Assembly (NCBI RefSeq): GCF_902459465.1
Contig: NC_047076.1
Location: forward strand, 6,518,146 to 6,582,145
Reading direction: 5' to 3'
DNA from: Asterias rubens
Taxonomy: Eukaryota; Echinodermata; Asteroidea; Forcipulatida; Asteriidae
Length of the DNA stretch: 64,000 nucleotides
The notes below the pieces were generated by a model. That model saw only the letters and a list, made by a program, of their open reading frames with translations, was not told the origin of the DNA and did not search any database. Position numbers and translations under genes: made by a program. Below, piece after piece: positions 11,446 through 24,100 of the stretch; the stretch's first letter is position 1; every line of letters begins with the position of its first letter.

Positions 11446-13242
11446 CAGTAAATTTAATTGGTTGCTGCGTATCTAAAAGCTCAACCCAAATCGGTCATTT
11501 TGTGCACCCATAACAATGGGACATGGGTTGTTTGTTTTTCTATTGAACAATACATATATTACACCTGTTATGTTAAGATGTTTTAGGAATTATTTACAAA
11601 AATAAGTCAAACACCGGCCAGTGCTCAATCAATTAAGAGAAATTTACATAAGGCCTATACATTGAAAGCATTATGAGCAGGGCTCAAATTTTACACTGGA
11701 CTGTAGACCTGAGGCCAGTGAGTTTAGCATTGGGGCCAGTAAACTCATGACCAGACCTTGTATTAACTGTGACGTGAAACTAAATGCGAACGCGCATAAA
11801 AAAAGTCATGACGACACGTTAACTATCTTCTCGTGCAATGTATTTTAGTTCCAAGAAAACAAAGTGATGACTCATCGAGACAAATCCGTCTCGTGTTTGT
11901 GTTCAAATGTTGACCTTCAGTCTGCTGATAAATAAAATATCTGTTGATTATTCATAGAATCATTGTCCATAATACAAACACAAGGTGAGATGAATCTTTT
12001 CCGAGTGCTTTTTCACATTCAAACACTTAATAATAATAATAATAATAATAATTTACATTATTATAATTAACACTTGAGCTGTTGAATTGCTAAAACTGTG
12101 TCTGAGAAATGTTTTTTTCCCATTTCAATTCTTGTCAATTGTCACAAAAAGTCCAGTGAATATTTTGAGCTACAGTACAAGCCGTGTGGTTTGTGACTTT
12201 CCTCCTCGTATTTAAGGCCCAATTGTAGGTTTGCTCAGCAAAGCGAAGAGTTGTATTTTTTTCTGCACTCCTTCAAAAGCATCTCCATGATAGGTTATTT
12301 ATGACCGTGGCTGCGTGTGTAGAAATAATAAAATCAGGCCTTGCCCCTGTGTATTAGTCCTTGAGTACTCAAAGCTGCTGTATCATTTTGTCAACTGTCA
12401 ATGTCAACCGTCACAAATCTCTGAGCAGTAATTAATTTCACTGTCCACCAGATCCGTAGTAGACCATAACTCAATAAATCAACAAGTGTGTTGACGATCA
12501 AATATTTACCTGGGCCTGATAACAAAACTGTCTGCAGCTTGTTAAAATATAATCAAACATTTTATTTTGTTCGCGTTGTGCAATATTGAAACAATTTGGC
12601 TCCTGCTTTAAATAGATTCCGGGTTTTGTAAAAACTTAAGGTTGAAATATGTTTGGCACATGTGTTAAATCACTCAATTAGGCCTAATGGCAATAATAAC
12701 TTTTTGGTTGTGTTTGATTTTCTGGGTTTTCCCATAAATAATTTTCTGGGATTTTTCCTCCCACATGTAAGCCTGAAACAGTCTTCCTTCCTTTTTCTCT
12801 CCATGGGTTTATTGGTCAGTTTATTGATTAAGTTTGCTTTTCTGGGAGTCCTTTGAATTAAACCAAAATGCATTATGAAATGAAAGGCATAAACTTTATC
12901 AAGACTTGAACCAAATTATAAATGAAAGGCAAGTTTGCACATTTTATTCCATGATTGTCTTGGTTCCTGTGAAATCCACTATACCTACCGAATCCACAAT
13001 TTGTTATTAAGGTAAGTGGATACTGATTTGAAAGTAACGTACTCTGTTGTATAGTGTGTAAATAGGTTTTTGTTGGGATTAAAGTCAACAGAAATAACTG
13101 AAAAAGGCATGGTTTGTGTGTGTTCACTTTTCAAGGTGAATTGTGAGTATTTATAAAGACCGGCTTTCAGTCAATGCTTAAAAAGATCTTATATTCAAAC
13201 AGCTATTTCCCACCACCAGACCAAAGTGTACCAGATATGTGG
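11446..13242. other. Intergenic, no gene seen
   Basis: No exon is supported. A (TAA)n microsatellite of about eight units lies at 12029-12052. Short open frames near 12650-13130 on both strands are AT-rich and domain-free. Confidence 0.4.
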
Positions 13243-14173
13243 CTCAGGGGTCGATTTCACTAACGCCTTTTGGTCATCGCAAACGCCGAAATCGATCGTT
13301 AAATCTAAAATCCATCGCAACTTAGCGATGGATTTTTAGCCGACGATTTCACTAAAACTTAACGATGAATATACTCGTCGCAAAGTTTTATTTAGCGATG
13401 ACAATCTTGCGATGACATGTTAGTGGTCGCAAAGTAAAAGTTCATCGCAAACTTATGATACATCGCGCCATTATGTGCTTAAAGTTATAGCGGTGTACGT
13501 TTTGACATATAAATTGCCCGTGATTTAGAGTAAAATGAGTGGCGCTATACATTATTTTAGTCTTGCGGTCTTTTACCTGGTAGACTCAGATTGCCGATGA
13601 CAACTATCAGCGACGCAACTGCAGCAAAGAGCCCCTTAATATCGGTAAAAAGGAGATACTATATGGGTTCGATTATTTTAACCATCATTTAAAAAAAAAA
13701 AATGTGTAATGTATTGGCAAACTGACAGTGTCAAAGCTATATTATTAGACAGATATGTCAGAATTTTCATCAACCCCACCGTAACAACAGATTTACGAAA
13801 ACTGTTTATTAAAATCTAAAATTATAATAGAGGCCATAGGCCTATAAATACTTTAACCCTTTGTAAATGAATGCCTAAACATCGTCCACAATAGTTCGTA
13901 GGCACCAACATGACAACGACTTACATATAAACTGCACAATGCCATTTCATTTCGAGCGACGACCGACGATTTTGTTGCGGGATGTCAAAGGTCACTACTA
14001 TTAGCCTCGTACAAAAACTTTATTTCCCTTTTAACGTCATCGCAATTGCGATGACTTTAGTGAAACGCAGAATTAGCGACATCGCAATTGCGATGGATTT
14101 GAGGTTTGCGATCTCATCGCAATTGTGTTAGCGATGATCGCAAACATAGACGTTAGTGAAATTGGCCCCTGAG
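13243..14173. mobile_element. DNA-transposon-like element with long inverted ends, GCGAT-rich
   Basis: The left end CTCAGGGGTCGATTTCACTA is mirrored by the right end TTAGTGAAATTGGCCCCTGAG (14153-14173). Both continue inward with ACG and runs of the words ATCGC, GCGAT and TAGCGATG, especially at 13270-13460 and 14035-14135. The element is ~930 bp and shows no transposase frame. Its ends (CAGGGG...CCCCTG) are flanked by GCT on the left and AGCT on the right, so the target duplication is uncertain and the superfamily is left open. Confidence 0.7.
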
Positions 14174-14554
14174 CTGTAAAGACAGGGTATAGAGCCAACT
14201 AAAAAAATAACACAAGTTGATTGTCCCCGCCCTCTTTTTTAAATTTTTTTTAAAGCCCCTACCTTTTTTTGGGGAGGGGGGGGGGTGTCCCCCCAAATAC
14301 TAACTTTTTGCATCTTGCTTCATCATGGCATCATTCTCTTGACAATTGATTACATTCTACAATGGCAGCGAAAATTTTATTTTCTGTGTTGTTTGTTTGT
14401 GATTGAGCCGCAGTTCGTGTGTGATTGGCATGCGCTTGCACTATGGGCTGGAGATCATATTTGTCACTGCCTTGCAACATTTTCAAAACTGTGTACCCTA
14501 CATCCTTCTTCCATGCCTATAAGATGTAGTTCTCACAGATACGCGTGGGAAAAT

Positions 14555-14765
14555 TGGTTCTTATGACCCCTGTGATGAAGCTGCACTGGCTTCCAGTCAT
14601 TGTGTCTTCTACATGTAACTTAAAGTGTTCAAAGTTTTCCTTGGGAAGGTTAACATTTGGTAATCACTCTTCAAATTGATCGCAATACAAACCTTTGGTT
14701 AGAACCCTACAGCTGCGTTCGAAAGCAGTTCACTTTGAAGTAGTGTGATGAGGCAAGGAAAAAAC
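14555..14765 (+). pseudogene. LINE reverse-transcriptase fragment
   Basis: Near 14575 the plus strand encodes PVMKLHWLPV, the LHWLPV signature found after the reverse-transcriptase domain in L2/CR1-type LINEs. Around 14703-14740 RTLQLRSKAV matches the R-T-L-R-S-S segment that normally follows about 60 residues later. Frame is broken between the two. It is a dead fragment. Confidence 0.6.
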
Positions 14766-15893
14766 ATACCTGAGTGTGTATGCACCAAATTTTGTATCTG
14801 AAATTTGTATTAATATTAGGGATTATTCTTTCTGGGTGGACATCATAAAGTTTTGTAGGCCCTATTCGCTTTGGATTTTCGGCAATATCTCAAAAACTCG
14901 ACTGCCGTTTAAAATGACCTTTTCAGAAATTAGTTTTATTGGATTCAAACCAAAAAGTAAAGATACTTTCCTTGCCACTGAAGATTTTTGACTTTTATGG
15001 GCTAAGGCTTCCAAGTGACAACTTTAAAATCGTGTCTTGATCCTCACTGACCCTGTAATCAGTGCCACTGAGTTATTGAAATACACACCACATGCACCAA
15101 GGACACTGACAAAAACAGGTACTCTGTGCACAACAAATGCAAAAAAAGTTAACAAGTGAACCATGAACAAATACTGGAACAGGAGGTCACACTTATTTGT
15201 CACTTGACAGAAGATCCTTGCAGCAGGTCTGAACTCACAACAAAGGAGACAAAATTGGATCGGAATTTTCTCCTTAGCCCTATTCTGGAACATTTAACAG
15301 GCTGGTTTTAATAAAATTTAAGAGCACTTGGAAAGCCAGCTTTTTGTTTGCTCTTGTGTGAATGGGGCAAAGTGGTATGAGTATCTTGACAGTTATCGTA
15401 GACTTCGTGAACTTGTATATAATCTGTAGTGGGGTTTAGAGCCTAGTTTCATAGAGTTGCCTGTAAAGCATATAATAAATGCTGAGCAATTTTCTGCGGA
15501 GCGAAAATATGCAGAAAATTTGTTGCAAATGGCATGTGACATGGTTTTGGGGCTACATGTAGAAACATTTTCTATTTATTAGCACAATTGTTCAGTGCGA
15601 TAAAAATGTGTGTGCTTTGAACAGCTCTTTGTCTTGAGAAACTGTTTTTTTCGCAGAAATTCTTGGTTTTTGTTACCTCTGTTGATAAAAAGCAGTTTTG
15701 TAATAGCTTGAGGGGGTTTCAAAAGAAGCTGGTATCCAAAGAATTTATTCTTAGGGCTTCATCTGGATCCTTTACCGCAATGTCAATAGAGGTCCTCCTA
15801 ATTTCCTTACTTCAGCAAAGAGGATTTTTTGGGGATATATTCTAAACACTCTTCGAGCCAAACGAGAAGAGAGACGACAATAAATACATTTAA
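14766..15893. other. Intergenic, no gene seen
   Basis: No exon with supporting splice sites or recognised protein similarity was found. Confidence 0.4.
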
Positions 15894-16078
15894 GTTTTTA
15901 GATGTGGGAGGAAACCCCAGAGAATTACTCCAGGGAAAACCCACGCAGTCAAGTAGGGACAGAAAACCCAATTCACATACATGTACAATCTAGTGCCCCC
16001 GGTGTGATTCGAACCGGGTGAAAGGCAAGGCAAGACACTGCAACACCAACCTGACCTGAGGATGTTGAAGTAGTTGGG
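15894..16078 (-). mobile_element. tRNA-derived SINE (family S-a), copy 1
   Basis: On the minus strand the element starts with a tRNA-like head. It has an A-box-like segment near 16060-16045 and a clear box B, CCGGTTCGAATC, near 16015-16004. It then continues with a tail containing GGGTTTTCTGTCC, GGGTTTTCCCTGGAG and GGGGTTTCCTCCCACATC. The same tail occurs at 18268-18325 and 59983-60124, which identifies the family. It is non-coding and would be mobilised by a partner LINE. Confidence 0.7.
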
Positions 16079-17950
16079 CTAGATCATGCATTAATGTCCC
16101 TAATATTTGTTACAGGTTTTTAAAAACAATAAAATCCATCTCAAAGCAATTCATTTTTAATGTAAATTCTTCAGAACAGATTCCAGGGTTATGATTAATG
16201 AAAACCACTTAGTATGGATTTGCGACAATGGATCAAAAAAATAAATCCTGCTACTCACAAAACATCTTAAACATTTAACAGCCTCTTGCTAAATGCCTTG
16301 AAAATTTGCTGCATTCTAATGCAGTGTGTGTGTTGTCCTTCAGTAGGCAGTGGTAGTTAACCTGGCCATTGTACGCAGGTCACTTAACTATCCAATTATG
16401 CACAATGAAACTTTTATTTCCAATTCAGCATACATCCTGTATGGTCATGTGAAATATGTAAACATCTCCAGAACACCCCCCCCCTTCCCGCACTCACTCC
16501 AAAAGCCACAATCCATACCTTGGGTATTGAACTATAAAAAGTAAATTCCTTCTAATGAATCATAGCCTGTTGTGTGTTTTCAAAGAGTTTTAGATTATGG
16601 CTGATTTAAATATAAATAGAGACAGGGTATTCAAAGAACGTGACCCTACCACTAAAATGTCAGGCTGTCCTTTCATGCAATCATTTTTTCCTTTCTTCTT
16701 TTTGTAACTTGTTGTGTGGGAGAGAGGTGTGTTTTGGTAAAGCAGTGTGTGGTTCAGTGTCGGATATTATTTGCTGTAATTCGTTCACACACGGGTGTCT
16801 ATCCCCGAAGTGCTGTGTTGTAAATTTGTAGGCCGGTCTTCCATTTCATCAAGAATGTGAGGGGGACTCTGAAATTGATTTTGTGAGAGAAATATTTATC
16901 GGCTGGTTTGCTTTGAGTGGTGAGTACAGTTACCCGTGGCTGGGGAGTTTTCAAGTTGAGCCTGTGCTTTGTTTTAGGGGGAAGTTTGTCAGACTTGTTG
17001 ATTGTGGAACTATTGGCAAACCATGGTCAAACCACAGATGTAACTCCAATGGGATGTAATGTACATGTAATAAACGCAATGTCTCTGGACATATGCTTGT
17101 ATTTTTTTTAGTACCTGAGACCAGCCAAATCGTGTTTCAACATAACTTGATGAATGACCTGCAGGCTTTGAAATACTAAAAATATAGTAATTGTTATCAT
17201 CAAAGAGTCTTCAAACAAATCTGGTTCACTTTTTTTATTCATTTTTTTATCGAAATTTGAGAGTGGTTTAATAAAAAGGGTGTAATGTAAACTTGGGTGT
17301 TATCCTTGGCTACATGGCAGGTAGCGGTTGTATGGCTTTTGACTGGCACACCTGAACGAAGCTACATGTATTGACAAAATAGGGAGACTGCCAACATAGG
17401 GCTAGATACATTGCGCTGACACACTTATCCGGAGGTTGTTATCTCCATTCCCACTCTAGAGTCACCCCAAATTTTAAAAATTAACAAACCGACAAATAAA
17501 TTACCTCAAATTGTTTTCAGTATTAGTTAGCTTGCGTAACTTAAGGTCCGTTCACATGTTGGAATAATTTTTGGGGGACACAAATTGTAGCACACAAAAG
17601 CAGTCTCCCAAAGTTGAAAATTGTAAATCCACAACCTATCCTATATATGTATCTGCTTTTACAGGCTTCTTGTGACGTTTGTAGTCAGTTTGTAAGAAAT
17701 GGTAATGTTTACAGGCCTGGATTTACAGGAAGGACACAGACTAGAGGCCGTGGCCTCTGAAACATTGTCATTGTCTTGGTTCTGGTGTTTTCAAATGTAA
17801 CCTATAGACCTTTTTAGATTTTTCGAGAGAAGTGTCTTGCAAAATGGAAATGGCCTGGCCCCTCTCAATGGTAAAATTACCATGATGATTTATCAAACAG
17901 AAAACTCTAAACTTAAATTATAAATCCCCTTTTTTTTTATTCACCCGCAG
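16079..17950. other. COBL 5' flank or first intron, no exon identified
   Basis: This stretch lies upstream of the COBL start exon, which begins at a splice acceptor. The COBL promoter and a non-coding first exon must therefore lie somewhere to the left, but nothing here identifies them. No TATA-type or CpG-rich block stands out. Confidence 0.35.
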
Positions 17951-18089
17951 ATTTGCGTCCCGATGAGTGCAACTTCCATAAGTATCTGGCCTCACAAGTT
18001 ACCGACAACACCGACATCGACAACGGACATGCAGTGCAATACTGTCGCTCTCTCTTCTTCGTTCTGAAAGTTTCTGCACAAGATTCGAC
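17951..18089 (+). other. cobl: COBL 5' untranslated part of the start exon
   Basis: A strong acceptor (poly-T tract then CACCCGCAG, ending at 17950) opens the exon. In the frame of the chosen ATG there is a stop (TAA) at 17979 and no other ATG before 18090, so this segment is 5'UTR. At least one upstream non-coding exon is implied. Confidence 0.65.
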
Positions 18090-18130
18090 ATGTCGACAGA
18101 GGCTGCATCAAAGCTACCCACACATCAAGC
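18090..18130 (+). CDS. cobl: COBL coding exon 1 (start exon)
   Basis: Encodes MSTEAASKLPTHQ plus two bases of the next codon, and ends at donor GTAAGC. Joining to exon 2 gives the codon GCG and continues into SKRSRAPPPP. The ATG is the first in frame after an upstream stop. This N-terminal layout, a short leader then a K-x-RAPPPP motif, matches vertebrate COBL. Confidence 0.8.
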
Positions 18131-21100
18131 GTAAGCAGGAATTCATGTTGAAATGTTATAGTTGATGCATTTTCATTTCGTTTAATTTATTCTAGTTGTG
18201 AAGCTGCGAACTTATCACTGTACCTCGCAAACAACCCAATGGAGAGAAGATTAGAAAGGAAGTGCAGTTTTAGGTGTGGGGGAAAACCCCAGAGAATTCT
18301 TCCAGGGAAAACCCATACAGTGGACTATCTTTCTCACAAGAAAAATTAATTAAAGTCACATGTGAAAGTTTCAGCTAAAAACAGTGTATACTTCATTGTG
18401 TACTTGCTGAGGAAACAGTAAAAACTTTCACTGTATTTTGCAAAAATGTTTACGAGGTGAAGGTGTTACGCATCTCTTGCCGCAGCATTGCATCATCATG
18501 TGCACCCATTGGAATACATGACAACCTTAGCACTACCATTGAAGAGCAACTCGAATGCAACATAGCTGTCACCTGTTCAGTAGAAATTACAGGCCGCTAA
18601 AAATCAGAACATTGATTTCCTATTTCTGACAAGACACATCAATGGACAAGATAAACAAGTTCTGGCAAAAGAGGGTGCCATTTGCTTGCGACAGTAGAGA
18701 TTGTGTTAAAGTGGTTTTGTACATTGTTTGAAATACAATTGTTTGTATGTGTACCAGTAATAAGCTTTATCTCACACGATTTCTTGTGTCACTATTTGTG
18801 GACTCGTAAAAACTAGGGTTCCTATTTCGGAGGTTTCAATGTTGTCGGGTAAGATAAAGCCGTGTATTCTCTCTAAATATGTGATTTAATATAAAATCCA
18901 TCTATACTGCAGGTCTAAGCGGAGTCGGGCTCCACCCCCTCCAACCGCACGCCCCTCAGCCAGTGAGACTGCAAATGGCTCCCAGTCCGAACACGAGAAG
19001 GACGTCTTGAAAAACAATGGTAACCTTGGAGATGGTGCACCAGGGTCAGAGGAGAGGCAACTCACCTTGGTACTGCCGGGGGACAAGTTGGTCAAGGCAT
19101 CGGTCGCTAAAACGTAAGACAAATGTGCTTCGCCCCTAGATTCAATAGACTGTTCCACTAAGCCCCACCCACTACAGCAAGCTTGGCAGAGGTGCTCACA
19201 ATCACATGGGTAACTTCTCAAGCATCTCTGCATACCAACCGTTAAACTCAATACGGAGGCCAGTTGTCCAGGTCTTTGCCTTGATGCCCCTCCAAAAAGT
19301 TTCTCATAGACTTTGAGATTTTCAAACAGAGGTGCCCTTTTCAAAATTAAAATGGTCTGGCCTTCTCAAAGATTCCAGCAATGTTTCAGTCGAAACAAAT
19401 GAAACAGTTGTAATACATGTACATGTACATTAGGTCAGACTGTATGGCTGTGATTGGTCAGTAACATGTATGTCCACCAAAAACCATGTTGTAAATCTTA
19501 ACATTTCTAATTTTTGTGTTCTTTTCCCCTGCAGGACGCCAATCTTGGATTTACTCATTATGATTTCATCTAAAAATAGACTGAATCCATCTGGTCACAT
19601 GATCGCTCAGCCGGGTGCCAGACCCAAGGACCCCCCTATCCATGTAAGTTTTATCTCTGGAAGTTTCCATGGTCCTTCCTGAAATCATGGCTTAAGCCAA
19701 TGCTCATCAGGCACTTTTTCGCCTGTTCTTGAACAAAAATGTACACTTTTTCCAAAAATAAATGACAGAGCCCAAGTCCAGTCGAGAGTTTACAGGCCCG
19801 ACACAAAAACTACTTGCCTGCGGTTCAGTGTTAAATTTGAGCCCTGTGGCCTATAAAGTACAATATTTAAAGACACTGGAAACTATTGGTAGTTGTCAAA
19901 GACCAGTCTTCTCACTTGCTGTATCTCAACATATGCATAAAATAATAAACCTGTGAAAATTTGAGCTCAACCGGTCATCGAACTTGCGAGATAATAATGA
20001 AAGAAAAAAACACCCTTATCACACAAAGTTGTGTTGGTTTTAGATGGTTGATTTTGAGACCTCAAGTTCTAAATCTGAGGTCTCGAAATCAAATTCGTGG
20101 AAAATTACTTCTTTCTCGAAAACTATGGCACTTCAGAGGGAGTCGTTTCTCACAATGTTTTATACCAACAACCTCTCCCCATTACTCGTCACCAAGAAAG
20201 GTTTTATGCTAATAATTATTTTGAGTAATTACCAATAGAACATAACAAAGGCAGACAACATCCTGCAAAATTATTTTGGTTGGCCCATAACCATTGGGAT
20301 TGTTTTCAGTATAAAGTGAAAATGGAAACTATATATAATTGTGAAAAGGTAATGGTGTTGCTGCTGATGCATTGTGTTCGTAACTAATGAACAACCTGAA
20401 TCAGATATATAAGCAGCTCAATGGATCTTTATGAAGTTGTTTTTTGTCAAATTGTCGGGTCAAGCCTGCAGATTTTAAGGGCTGTTAGGCTTTGGTTATT
20501 CAGCCCAGTCAAGCGTGAAGGCATTCCAGTTCAGTCAAGAGCATCGCATTGCTTGTTTGAGGCCTAGCTAGAGTATTCTGGTCATGGGCAGTGAAGCATG
20601 AACACTGACGAAGCTATAAATAAAAGCAAGTTTGTTTAGGGCCATGATATGGCTGATCAAATCAACCAGTGAATGATTATTTAGCATACAACTGTACACA
20701 GGTCAATGGGAAGAACAAAAATGACTGAAACTTTCAACTGAAAGGGTTGTATCTCACAACTGCATTTAGAGACTTTTTTGCTCCCTTCAAATAATGTATT
20801 TGCAGGAAGAATAATCTCTTATAGGAATACGCAATCTAAGAAACGTTACTGACAGAAACACTTCTCAGATTCAAATATTGGGGCATAGAAACTTTACATA
20901 ACCTTTGAAGTGAAATGTTTCTCGAAATGCTTTATACTTTCGAAAGCTGCTATGTAGGCTTCTCACCAAAGTTTGTATTGCCTATTAATTTTAAAAGTGT
21001 GTTTACCTTCACTTTAAAGGGAAGGTACATGTTTGGTAATTGTCAAAGACCAGTGTCCTCACTTGGTGTATCCCATCATAAGCATAAAATAACAAGCCTG

Positions 21101-24100
21101 TGAAAATTTTAGCTCAATTGGTCATCGGAGTTGCGAGAAAATGATGAAAGAAAAAACACCTGTGTTGGACGAATTTGTGTGCTTTCAAATAGGAATAAAA
21201 GACTTCTAGCTAGAAGTCTTTTATTATTTTAGTGAGAAGTTACCTCTTTCTCAAAAACTACGTTACTTCAGAGGGAGTCGTTTCCCACAATGTTTTATGC
21301 TAGCAACAGCTCCCCAATGCTCGTTACTAAGTCAGTCTTTAAGTTAGTATTTGTTTTGAGTAATTACCAAACGTGTACCTTCCCTTTAAGTAGAAGGTAA
21401 TGCCGAAAATGTTCTGCTAAGCAAAAGTAAGCAGTATAACAGTCCCAGATTGTACATGTACATGTGATTTTGGCGGGTGACCTTATTAAGGTCTTTGTTG
21501 TGCTTAGCTACTGAGCTGCTTAGCTACTGATTGTACTTTAGGGCCCTTGGGTATGGCTGCTCAGGAAAGCAAATGGTTAAGAGGCCTTGTACACTCTTGA
21601 AGGGGCATAGCAATTTTCCCCATGGTAAGGGGCACACTATGAGGAAAATGTAAATTTATTGGAACTTTGCAAAGGGCACCAAAGCAAAAGCAGAGGGCAC
21701 CACGGCAATTGCTGTGGGTGCTGTGGGTTATTTCGAGACCTGGGTTGTTACAATTTCTCTGGTTTCTTACACAGCTTAAATCCAGTCAGACGTTAGCTGA
21801 TATTGTGGGAGATACCGTCTACATCATCCCTAGGAATCAGAGGGAGCTCTTTGTCTACAAGAAAGAAGAGGACAAGAAGTCCGCTGTCTATGAGGTAAGA
21901 TGAGAGGAATTTTTTTTCATTAACCACTTCATTAGTATTTTTAATAATTTTGTGTACTTAACCACATGATATCATTTGAAGGCTGGCATCGTGTAACTAT
22001 CACTCAAAACCTACAGTGGATCATAATGAATGTTCAGACACAGTGAGAGGGTTGACTGTGTACTGTGTAGATGCATTTCAACCACATGTAGTCATACATG
22101 TCATATTGCATGCTGGCAGAGTGCATCTATCATTAAAGGCAGTTGACACTATTGGCAATTACTAAAAATAAATATTAGCATAAAACCTTACTTGGTAACG
22201 AGTAATGGGGAGAGGTTGATGGTATAAAACATTGTGAGAAACAGCTCCCTCTGAAGTGATGTAGTTTTTGAGAAAGAAGTTATTTTCCACGAATTTGATT
22301 TCGACACCTCAAGTTTAGGATTTGAGGTCTCGAAATCAAGCATCTGAAAGCACATAACTTTGTGTGACAAGGGTGTTTTTTCTTTTATTATTATCTCGCA
22401 ACTTCGACGATCGATTGAGCTCAAATTTTCACAGGTTGGTTATTTTATGTATATGTTGAGATACACCAAGTGAGAATACTGGTCTTGGACACTTACAAAT
22501 AGTGTCCACTGTCTTTAAACAGAGTGATGCAGCTTCAGATGCCATATTTTATCACTTTGTCAAAATTCTTGAATTTCATGGTTCTCATAGTTTTTTAACG
22601 AAATGCCTGCTCAATAAGTAGGCAATTGTCAGGATGAGGATTCCAGTTGGTCAACAACATAGTGAAACTTAGTGTGTCAAATGATAATTGTCAATCGTCC
22701 AAACTGTCTCGAAGTTACACGTGTCGTTCCAACTATGTCATGTATGTATCATTGGTTCACAGCAAACCACTCGCATCACCGTTGTGTCCAATAAGAACCA
22801 CAAGATGGTGCTACGAGTCGACCCTGAGAAGACCCTGAAGGACCTGCTTCCTCGGATATGTGAGGAGAGAGGAGTGGATCCTGGTAGCCATTCTTTGAGA
22901 CTCGTCAATCGACCCAACGACCCCTATGACCTCAACCACACCCTGGAGAGTACAGGGGTCATCGAGTTCTTACTTGTAGATGCCAAGGGTCAACCTGCAG
23001 GTAGGCACAAAAAGAAATTATGAGATAACTATTTAAAGGGTTTCAAGATACCTTTTGTAGATCAAGTTTTTGGCCATGACATGAATCCATACTCACTGTG
23101 TTTTTTATTTTTATTTTATTTATTTTTACTTTAATTTTTTATATTCAACATCCAACAGTGCAAGCGCCAATTACAGGACGGATACAAATATTAAACTTTA
23201 TAAAAACAGTAAAATATAACAACAAATGAAAATGTATGTTGTATAATTTACCTGTAGAAGTTTCAGTTTCACTGGTCGTCAAGTTTTTGAGGGAAAAAAA
23301 GCAAAGATTGCAGAGCAATGTTTTCAGGATGTTCGCGTAAATACGTTGAACATGCTAAAATAATTTTCGCCTCCTGAAAGTAATATTTTAAGGGAAGTTT
23401 TCTACCATTATTATATTCGAACTGTGTAAGTTTGATGTTAATCTGTGGACATTGTGGACAAAAAGTACCCAAACCCTTTACGGTGTCATTGCCGAGTGGT
23501 TTAGAGCATTGGATGGTTCTGGTCGTTAAGTCATTAGAGTGTGGGTTTGTTTCCCGGTCATGACACTTGTGTCCTTGAGCCAGGTGCTCAATTATAACTG
23601 CTTCTCTTCACCAAGGGGTATAAATGGGTACCTGCGAGGTTAGACGTTGATATTGTGTATGAAAAAGCCTTTGGAGCTCATGGGCTGATTTCACACAGCA
23701 ATAAAACTCATCGCAAGCTAAATTGTCAGTATTACCATAGTAATTTGTATAATGACATCACACTTTACCTAGCAACTACTATTGATTTGCAGTTAAGATC
23801 AATTTGAGCTCTTTGTGAAATCAGCCTCAGGGCTTTAGACTCCACAGGGAGCTGAGAAAGATTAAAGGAATGTTATCGGCCCAATGACCAGGGCTCTAAT
23901 GTATAAAAGCGCATTAATGCGATTATTGTAAAATGTGGTATATTATTATCCTTATTTAAGAGGGGCTCCAAGGTCAAAATTAGTTTTGTGATCCACTCAT
24001 TTTCTGATAGATAGAGTCCTTATTGATGCGGCATATATTATTATTATTATTATTTAAAGGGTATATGTACTTTTTCCTAACAAAAAAACACAATGTCCAC

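Noticed and set aside
18886..19344. 152-codon open frame on the minus strand
   Set aside because: It is antisense to COBL exon 2, whose plus-strand frame matches Cordon-bleu and has proper splice sites.
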